DNA of 11,649 nucleotides from VYFG01 sp022827325. Its GTDB lineage: Bacteria; Pseudomonadota; Gammaproteobacteria; Arenicellales; Poriferihabitantaceae. Below the pieces are notes generated by a model. It was given only the letters and a program-made list of their open reading frames with translations, was not told the DNA's origin and did not search any database. Made by a program: the position numbers and the translations under genes. Shown piece after piece: positions 6,831 through 11,649 of the stretch (positions within the stretch are counted from its first letter, which is position 1; the number at the start of each line of letters is the position of its first letter). The stretch is taken from assembly GCA_022827325.1 (NCBI GenBank), contig JAJDTE010000191.1, positions 1-11,649 of the forward strand, in the 5' to 3' direction.

Positions 6831-7553
6831 TCAGTACATGTGCTGGCCGCCGTTGATGCTGAGGGTGGAGCCGGTGATGAAGCCGGCGTCGTCGGCCACC
6901 AGGAACAGCACCGAGCGGGCGATGTCATTGGGGTCGCCCAGACGCCCCACCGGAATGGTGGCGATGATCTTTTCCAGCACCTTCTCCGGGACCGCGCGCA
7001 CCATGTCGGTGAGCACATAGCCCGGGGCGATGGCGTTCACGGTGATGCCCTTAGCGGCGCCTTCCTGGGCCAGGGCCTTGGTGAATCCATGGATACCGGA
7101 CTTGGCCGCGGCGTAGTTCACCTGGCCGTACTGCCCGGCCTGGCCGTTCACGGAACCGATGTTGACGATGCGGCCGAAGCCGCGCTCCCGCATGCCCTCG
7201 ATGACCGACCGGCTCATGTTGAAGCAGGAGGACAGGTTGGTCTGGATCACCGCGTTCCACTGGTCAAAGCTCATGCGGTGCATGGTTCCGTCCTTGGTGA
7301 TGCCGGCGTTGTTCACCAGGACATCGACGGGGCCGAGGTCGGCCTCGATCCGTTCCACCGCGGCCTTGCAGGCATCGAAATCGGAAACGTCGAACTTGTA
7401 GGTCGGGATGCCGGTCTTCTCGGTGAATTTCTGTGCGGCCTCGTCGTTGCCCGCATAGCTGGCGGCGACGTTGTAGCCAGCCTCTTTCAGGCTGACGCTG
7501 ACGGCCTCACCGATACCCCGGGTACCGCCGGTAACCACTGCGACTCTGCTCAT
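6831..7553 (-). CDS. phaB: Acetoacetyl-CoA reductase (NADPH)
   Basis: Reduces acetoacetyl-CoA to (R)-3-hydroxybutyryl-CoA, the monomer for both synthases in this locus. It is a 240-residue short-chain dehydrogenase with the usual order of motifs: cofactor glycine motif TGGTRGIG (8-15), NNAG (81-84), and catalytic S134, Y147 and K151 within NIGSVNGQAGQYGQVNYAAAK (in part). The SVNGQ.GQ.GQ.NY stretch is characteristic of PhaB rather than FabG, as is the 240-residue length. The ATG at 7553 has a strong AAGGAG 8 bases upstream. It lies 48 bases downstream of class I phaC on the same strand, so the two are probably cotranscribed from the promoter at 9445-9472. FabG-like activity is the only serious alternative. 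Confidence 0.95.
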   Translation of the reverse strand: MSRVAVVTGGTRGIGEAVSVSLKEAGYNVAASYAGNDEAAQKFTEKTGIPTYKFDVSDFDACKAAVERIEADLGPVDVLVNNAGITKDGTMHRMSFDQWNAVIQTNLSSCFNMSRSVIEGMRERGFGRIVNIGSVNGQAGQYGQVNYAAAKSGIHGFTKALAQEGAAKGITVNAIAPGYVLTDMVRAVPEKVLEKIIATIPVGRLGDPNDIARSVLFLVADDAGFITGSTLSINGGQHMY

Positions 7554-7561
7554 GGTATGTA

Positions 7562-7567
7562 CTCCTT
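7562..7567 (-). promoter_or_regulatory. Strong ribosome binding site of phaB
   Basis: AAGGAG on the minus strand, 8 bases before the phaB ATG, in a locally A+T-rich leader. It is the best Shine-Dalgarno in the PHA region and contrasts with the weak sites of both phaC genes, suggesting high PhaB synthesis per transcript. Confidence 0.7.
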
Positions 7568-7601
7568 AAATAAATGTTTGGTTCGTTGATCGGGAAATGC
7601 T

Positions 7602-9389
7602 TCAGTCGTCCTTCAGCACGCGCACCTTGACATAGCTGCCGGGCGCGTCCTCGATGATCTCGAGGCCGCCGTCCCCGGGCTGTCTGGCGGGAATCCGCTT
7701 GCCGGCCCTGCGGCTGATCCAGCGCTGCCATTCCGGCCACCAGGAGCCCTCGTGGACCGTGGCGCCGGCGAACCACCCGTCCGGGTCCGCGGGGGGGCGG
7801 CTGGTGGTCCGGTAGCTGTACTTGGCAGCCGCGGGCGGGTTGACGATCCCGGCGATATGGCCGGATCCCCCCAGGATGAACTTGACCTGGCCGGGCAACA
7901 GCCGGGCGCCCGTGTAGGTGGATTTCCAGGGCGCGATGTGGTCCTCAACGGCGGAGACGAAGCAGACCGGGACGTCCACGCTGCCGAGGTCGATGGGAAC
8001 GCCGTCGATCTCGATGCCGCCGGGTTCCCGCAGCCTGTTGTCGATGTAGAAGTTCTGCAGGTACCAGCGGTGCATGCTGGCGGGCAGCCGGGTGGAATCG
8101 GAATTCCAGTAAAGCAGGTCGAAAGGCCGCGGATCGTTTCCGAGCAGGTAGTTGTTGATGTAGAACGACCAGATCAGGTCGTTGGCGCGCAGGAGGTTGA
8201 AGGTGCCCGCCATGGAACTGCCCTTCAGGTAGCCCTTTTCCTGCATGGTTTCATCCAGCTTGTCCAGCTGTTGCTGGTCGACGAACACGCCCAGTTCGCC
8301 GGGCTCCGAGTAATCCAGCAGGGTGGTCAGGAGCGTGGCGCTGCGGACCCGTTCGTCGCCGGTGGCCTTGAGATAGGCAAGGGCGGTTGCCAGCAGCGCG
8401 CCGCCGATGCAGTAGCCGATGGCGTTCACCCGGCTCTCGCCGGTGGCCGCCTCCACCGCATCCAGGGCGGCCCCAACACCCTCGATCACGTACGCATCGA
8501 AACCGGTGTCGCGGTAGGAGGCGTCGGGGTTGATCCAGGAGACCACGAACACGGTGTGGCCCTGTTCCACCAGCCAGCGGATGAAGGAATTCTTCGGCTG
8601 CAGGTCGAGAACGTAATACTTGTTGATCCAGGGCGGGATGATCAGGAGGGGGCGGGTGAATACCTTTTCCGTCGACGGGCTGTACTGCAACAGCTCGAAC
8701 ATGCGGTTGCGGAAGACCACCTTGCCGGGTGTCGTGGCAACATTGCGGCCGAGTTCGAACGCCTCCGTGTCGGTCATGGAGATCTGCAGCTGGCCGTTGC
8801 CCTCCTTGAGATCCGCCAGCATGTTCTTCAGGCCCTTGACCAGGTTCTCCCCGTTGGATTCGATGGTCTTTTCGATGACCGCCGGGTTGGTGGCGGCGAA
8901 ATTGGTGGGTGACAGGGACTCGATGTAGCGTTCGGTGAAGAAGGCCACCTTTTCCGCGTCGTGCTCATCCAGCCCCTCGACGTCGGAAACCATGTCCCGG
9001 GCCCAGCGCGAGGTCAGCAGGTAGGACTGCTTGATCAGGTTGAACACCGGCTGGTCCTGCCACGCTTCGTGGCGGAAACGCCGGTCGCCCCTTGACTCGC
9101 TGATCACGGGCTCCTGGTCCACCCCCATGAGCGTGAGGGCGCTCTGCTGGTAGAGGCGCATGGCGTCCTGCCAGTACTGCAGGCCGGCCTCGAACACCTT
9201 CTGGGGGTCGGCGGAAATGGCCTTGAGCCAGGCGGTACAGGCCTCGGTGAGATGGAACGGGTCCACGTCCGCGGCACGGGTATTCTTCGAAATTTCCCCA
9301 AGAATAGCCTCCATTTCCTTGATATTGTTCATCAATATCTGGCCGGGATCGTCACTTCTGGCGGTATGCTGGGTCTGGTCTTCGGGCAT
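7602..9389 (-). CDS. phaC: Class I poly(3-hydroxybutyrate) synthase PhaC
   Basis: Polymerises (R)-3-hydroxybutyryl-CoA on PHA granules. With the ATG at 9389 it has 595 residues, usual for class I enzymes (about 560-600), which work without a partner subunit. The N-terminal domain contains DPFHLTEA and the AWLKAISADPQKVFEAGLQYWQDA region. The alpha/beta-hydrolase core has LLIIPPWINKYYVLDLQP and the box GYCIGG with nucleophile C327, D483 (VEDHIAPW) and H511 (GGSGHIAG). D-to-H spacing of 28 equals that of the Cupriavidus enzyme. WWPEWQRWI is the typical C-terminal block. A GTG at 9434 gives 15 more residues, but that start falls inside the candidate operator and close to the predicted transcription start, so 9389 is preferred; neither has a clear Shine-Dalgarno. 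Upstream is divergent phaR; downstream is phaB. Confidence 0.96.
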   Translation of the reverse strand: MPEDQTQHTARSDDPGQILMNNIKEMEAILGEISKNTRAADVDPFHLTEACTAWLKAISADPQKVFEAGLQYWQDAMRLYQQSALTLMGVDQEPVISESRGDRRFRHEAWQDQPVFNLIKQSYLLTSRWARDMVSDVEGLDEHDAEKVAFFTERYIESLSPTNFAATNPAVIEKTIESNGENLVKGLKNMLADLKEGNGQLQISMTDTEAFELGRNVATTPGKVVFRNRMFELLQYSPSTEKVFTRPLLIIPPWINKYYVLDLQPKNSFIRWLVEQGHTVFVVSWINPDASYRDTGFDAYVIEGVGAALDAVEAATGESRVNAIGYCIGGALLATALAYLKATGDERVRSATLLTTLLDYSEPGELGVFVDQQQLDKLDETMQEKGYLKGSSMAGTFNLLRANDLIWSFYINNYLLGNDPRPFDLLYWNSDSTRLPASMHRWYLQNFYIDNRLREPGGIEIDGVPIDLGSVDVPVCFVSAVEDHIAPWKSTYTGARLLPGQVKFILGGSGHIAGIVNPPAAAKYSYRTTSRPPADPDGWFAGATVHEGSWWPEWQRWISRRAGKRIPARQPGDGGLEIIEDAPGSYVKVRVLKDD

Positions 9390-9421
9390 GGGGCGGTCCG
9401 CGGAATGGGGGGAACAGGGAT

Positions 9422-9436
9422 TTGTGCAGCGCACAA
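9422..9436. promoter_or_regulatory. Candidate PhaR operator (inverted repeat)
   Basis: TTGTGC-AGC-GCACAA is a perfect inverted repeat with 6-base arms and a 3-base centre. It begins about 8 bases downstream of the phaC -10 hexamer, so it covers the predicted transcription start. PhaR sites reported in alphaproteobacteria are TGC/GCA inverted repeats with 3-4 base spacing (from memory), and TGC-N3-GCA fits. Divergent phaR lies about 140 bases away. Binding is inferred. Confidence 0.6.
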
Positions 9437-9444
9437 TTTATGCT

Positions 9445-9472
9445 ATTGTATTGTTTTTCCTAGTCAAGTCAA
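9445..9472 (-). promoter_or_regulatory. Sigma70-type promoter of class I phaC-phaB
   Basis: On the minus strand, TTGACT (9472-9467) and TACAAT (9450-9445) are separated by 16 bases; both hexamers match the consensus at 5 of 6. The region is A+T-rich within GC-rich DNA. A start near 9438 leaves a leader of about 49 bases before the ATG at 9389. Confidence 0.68.
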
Positions 9473-9528
9473 GTGAAGCGAGGAGCGTTCGGGCGGGCCG
9501 ACATGTCACCCGCCGGGCCGTGACAGTG

Positions 9529-9534
9529 TATGAT
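9529..9534 (+). promoter_or_regulatory. Possible -10 of phaR
   Basis: TATGAT (5 of 6 to TATAAT) sits 43 bases before the phaR ATG. No -35 of quality is visible at 16-18 bases upstream. Inverted half-sites TGTCA (9504-9508) and TGACA (9521-9525) flank the place where a regulator could bind. Confidence 0.35.
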
Positions 9535-9577
9535 CCGGCAGTGAGACCACCGCTTCTATTGTCCCCTGAGTCCCATC

Positions 9578-10078
9578 ATGAGCAAAGACGACGTTCGTAT
9601 CATAAAGAAGTACCCCAACCGCCGGATCTACGATACGACGGAAAGCAAGTACATCACGCTCGGCGATGTGCGCAGCATGGTGGTGCAGGGCGTGGAATTC
9701 CAGGTGATCGACACCCAGTCGAAGAAGGACATCACCCGAAGCATCCTGCTGCAGATCATCATCGAGCAGGAGTCGGAAAGCGATCCGCTGTTCTCCACCG
9801 ACAATCTCCAGAACTTCATCCGCTACTACGCCGAGAGGCAGCACCAGGGTTTTTCGGAGTTCCTCAACCACAACCTGTCCTTCTTCCAGCAGCAGCAGGA
9901 ACAACTCCAGCAAAGCATGAGCGGGCTCATGGGACAGGACCCGGTGACCATGTGGAATGATCTCAGCAAGAAGAGAATGGAGATGTGGCAGGAAATGATG
10001 GGCGCCTGGCTTGGCAGCACCGGGGACGTACGCCCCGACCCTCCGGGGGATACGCAGGGGACCGACAAGAAGGAATAG
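9578..10078 (+). CDS. phaR: PHA synthesis regulator PhaR (PHB accumulation repressor)
   Basis: DNA-binding sensor of PHA: family members repress phasin and pha genes and are released when they bind nascent granules. It has 166 residues. The N-terminal PHB_acc_N domain is plain: RIIKKYPNRRIYDTTESKYI (7-26), then TLGDV. A second conserved block follows, ITRSILLQIIIEQE (52-65), and then a helical, Gln-rich stretch (about 107-116, FFQQQQEQLQQ) and Met-rich segment that suit oligomer or granule binding. The C-terminal end is short, acidic and probably disordered. It is transcribed away from phaC; the shared spacer (9390-9577) holds the candidate operator and promoters. Not to be confused with the class IV synthase subunit of the same name. 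The Shine-Dalgarno before ATG 9578 is weak. Confidence 0.96.
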   Translation: MSKDDVRIIKKYPNRRIYDTTESKYITLGDVRSMVVQGVEFQVIDTQSKKDITRSILLQIIIEQESESDPLFSTDNLQNFIRYYAERQHQGFSEFLNHNLSFFQQQQEQLQQSMSGLMGQDPVTMWNDLSKKRMEMWQEMMGAWLGSTGDVRPDPPGDTQGTDKKE

Positions 10079-10203
10079 GGATGTATGGATTGGCTGACAG
10101 GGTGATAGGCCGGCCTTCATGAGCGCACGGACCACATGCCGGGGCGCCACTTGCCGCCTGTACCCCCGGAATCAACGGAATCACGATATGCTTTCAAGGC
10201 CGC

Positions 10204-10220
10204 CCGGGACGGATTCCCGG
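10204..10220 (+). other. Hairpin in the umuD upstream region
   Basis: CCGGGA-CGGAT-TCCCGG, a 6-bp stem with 5-base loop, ends 37 bases before umuD. The 179-base gap after phaR (10079-10257) also holds an AGGCCGGCCT palindrome (10107-10116). No terminator T-run, no consensus promoter and no CTGT-N8-ACAG box is visible there. Role unknown; it could end phaR transcription or fold in the umuD leader. Confidence 0.3.
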
Positions 10221-10257
10221 TACCGCGGAGAATGTCTGTTCCGAACGGATTGAAGCG

Positions 10258-10695
10258 ATGAAACTGGAATATCTGGGAGAGCATCTTTCCGGGACATCCT
10301 ACCGGATTCCCTACTTCTCCGGCGCCGTGCCGGCCGGGTTTCCCAGCCCCGCGGACGACTACATGGACAGGAAGCTCGATCTGAATGAACACCTGATCAA
10401 GCACCCAGCCGCGACCTTCTACTGCCGCGTCTCGGGTTCGTCGATGAAGGATCTGGGCATCTTCGACGGTGACCTCCTGATCGTGGACCGGGCCGTGGAA
10501 CCGGAGCACGGGAGCGTCGTCGTGGCGGTCATCGACGGGGAGATGACCTGCAAGATCCTCGACCGGAAGCGGCGCTGCCTGCTGTCCGCGAATGACGACT
10601 ATCCGCCGATCCCCGTGGGCGAGGACGCGGACATGATCATCGAAGGGGTCGTGATCCACTCGATCCGTTCCCATCGCCATGTTCGCCCTCGTTGA
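10258..10695 (+). CDS. umuD: DNA polymerase V subunit UmuD (self-cleaving)
   Basis: Regulatory subunit of the translesion polymerase UmuD'2C; RecA filaments trigger self-cleavage to UmuD'. It has 145 residues (139 in E. coli). The cleavage region is VPAGFPSPADDY, placing the cut at A26-G27. The S24 peptidase dyad is S62 (SGSSMKDLGIFDGD) and K99 (GEMTCKIL), with the same 37-residue spacing as S60-K97 in E. coli. DLNEHLIKHPAATFY (41-55) and GVVIHSI are further UmuD blocks. The short N-terminal arm and immediate umuC partner exclude LexA. The start at 10258 has only a weak GAAG upstream. It overlaps umuC by 17 bases. SOS control is expected from the family but no canonical LexA site is visible. 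Confidence 0.95.
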   Translation: MKLEYLGEHLSGTSYRIPYFSGAVPAGFPSPADDYMDRKLDLNEHLIKHPAATFYCRVSGSSMKDLGIFDGDLLIVDRAVEPEHGSVVVAVIDGEMTCKILDRKRRCLLSANDDYPPIPVGEDADMIIEGVVIHSIRSHRHVRPR

Positions 10696-11649
10696 CTGCA
10701 ACAGCTTCTACGCGAGCTGCCAGCAGATCTTCCGTCCCGACCTGCGGGGGAAGCCCGTGGTGGTCCTGTCCAACAACGACGGCTTCGTCGTGGCCCGCTC
10801 CCGGGAGGCCAAGGCGCTCGGCATCGAGGACCTGCAGCCGTTTTTCAAGATCGAGTCCCGGCTGCGCCGGCACGGCGTGGCGATCTTTTCCTCCAATTAC
10901 CCGCTGTACGGGGACATATCCGACCGGCTGATGATGACGCTCAGGCAGTTCAGCCCGCGGATCGAGGTGTACTCGATCGACGAGATGTTCCTGTCCTTTG
11001 CCGGGATGCGCATCGACACCAGGGAATACGGCCGAAAGATCAGGGACACCCTCTGGCAGGAGGTCCGCGTGCCGGTCAGCGTCGGGGTCGCCCCCACCAA
11101 GACGCTGGCCAAGCTCGCCGGGCGCGTCGCCAAGAAGGATCCGGCGCTGGGGGGCAGCTGCACGCTGGATGCCCCCGGGAAATGGGATCCGGTCCTGGAA
11201 CGGACCCCGGCGACCGGCGTGTGGGGCATCAACAGGAGGCTGGCGAAACGCCTGGAGGGATTCGGCGTGGCGACCGCCCATGACCTGGCCAGGGCCGATC
11301 CCAAGGCCGTCCGGCGGCGCACCAGCGTATGCGTGGAGCGGACCATTGAGGAACTGAACGGCCGCTCCTGCATCGACCTCGAGGAAATCCCGCCGGCGAA
11401 GAGGCAGATCTATTGCACCCGGTCGTTCGGGAAGAAGGCCACGAGCCCCGAACCGGTGCTGCAGGGCGTGGCATTGTACGCAAGCCGCGCCGCCGAGAAA
11501 CTGCGCAAGCAGAACCACCTCGCGGTCGCGATGCACGTCTTCATCCATACCTCGCCGTTCATGCCCGACTTCCATTCCGCCAGCGAGGTCATCCGCCTGG
11601 CGTGTCCGACCGACGACACGAGGGTGATCACCCGGGAGGCCCGCCTGGC
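10679..11649 (+). CDS. umuC: DNA polymerase V catalytic subunit UmuC (3' end beyond the right edge)
   Basis: Y-family polymerase that copies past DNA lesions with UmuD'2 and RecA. The window has 323 codons of an expected 420 or so; the frame is open to the edge. Metal ligands are visible: D6 in MFALVDCNSFYASC, and D101 and E102 in YSIDEMF. VVVLSNNDGFVVARSREAKA (27-46), FSSNYPLYGD (70-79), VSVGVAPTKTLAKLA and VWGINRRLAKRL are close to E. coli UmuC across palm, fingers and thumb, and CTRSFGKK starts the little-finger region. The beta-clamp motif expected near residue 357 lies outside. The ATG at 10679 is inside the end of umuD (17-base overlap, different frame), so translation is likely coupled. 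Nothing suggests disruption. Confidence 0.97.
   Translation, partial: MFALVDCNSFYASCQQIFRPDLRGKPVVVLSNNDGFVVARSREAKALGIEDLQPFFKIESRLRRHGVAIFSSNYPLYGDISDRLMMTLRQFSPRIEVYSIDEMFLSFAGMRIDTREYGRKIRDTLWQEVRVPVSVGVAPTKTLAKLAGRVAKKDPALGGSCTLDAPGKWDPVLERTPATGVWGINRRLAKRLEGFGVATAHDLARADPKAVRRRTSVCVERTIEELNGRSCIDLEEIPPAKRQIYCTRSFGKKATSPEPVLQGVALYASRAAEKLRKQNHLAVAMHVFIHTSPFMPDFHSASEVIRLACPTDDTRVITREARL

Noticed and set aside
6840..8912. Open plus-strand frames opposite phaB (6840-7589) and class I phaC (7752-8912)
   Set aside because: Shadows of well-identified genes; no recognisable domain in the translations.
9390..9434. Upstream GTG start for class I phaC at 9434
   Set aside because: It would lie within the candidate operator and almost at the predicted transcription start, has no Shine-Dalgarno, and adds 15 residues unlike PhaC N-termini.
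10079..10257. Possible GAAC/GTTC-type LexA box around GTTCCGAACGGATT (10239-10252)
   Set aside because: The half-sites do not match the Gram-positive (GAAC-N4-GTTC) or alphaproteobacterial (GTTC-N7-GTTC) forms.
1..11649. Mobile elements, CRISPR repeats, tRNA or phage genes
   Set aside because: No transposase or integrase motifs, no regularly spaced repeats and no cloverleaf-like sequence seen on reading; genes are compact with uniform composition.

Overview
The window is GC-rich, densely coded chromosomal DNA. It most likely comes from a gammaproteobacterium that stores polyhydroxyalkanoate (PHA). This rests on a close E. coli-type DNA polymerase II and UmuDC, a class I PHA synthase with PhaB and PhaR, and a class III (Allochromatium-type) PHA synthase. 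A Chromatiales/Ectothiorhodospiraceae-like or marine/halophilic host would fit, but the lineage below class is a guess. I see no mobile element, CRISPR array, tRNA or rRNA. No gap between genes exceeds about 190 bases.

Left part (1-5130): a leftward pair encodes a phytanoyl-CoA dioxygenase (PhyH)-family Fe(II)/2-oxoglutarate enzyme and malonyl-CoA decarboxylase, whose 3' end lies outside the window. The two overlap by 4 bases (ATGA). Divergent from them is polB (DNA polymerase II, all exonuclease and polymerase motifs intact). A second, distinct PhyH-family dioxygenase follows polB on the same strand.

Middle part (5237-10078): a PHA locus carrying two synthase systems. A rightward pair overlapping by 4 bases (GTGA) encodes an unusually short PhaE-like subunit and a 350-residue class III PhaC. 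Facing it is a leftward class I unit, phaC-phaB. The PHA regulator gene phaR diverges from class I phaC. The spacer between them holds a good sigma70-type promoter for phaC, with a perfect TTGTGC-AGC-GCACAA inverted repeat at the expected transcription start, a strong candidate PhaR operator. No phaA (beta-ketothiolase) is present, so acetoacetyl-CoA must be supplied by a gene elsewhere.

Right part (10258-11649): umuD and umuC, overlapping by 17 bases, encode the translesion DNA polymerase V. umuC runs off the right edge. With polB, two damage-tolerance polymerases lie in one window, yet neither has a recognisable CTGT-N8-ACAG LexA box upstream.

As a whole the window reads as ordinary core or accessory metabolism plus DNA-damage tolerance. 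The most unusual elements are the minimal PhaE-like protein paired with a class III PhaC beside a complete class I unit, the candidate PhaR operator, and the PhyH-malonyl-CoA decarboxylase coupling.
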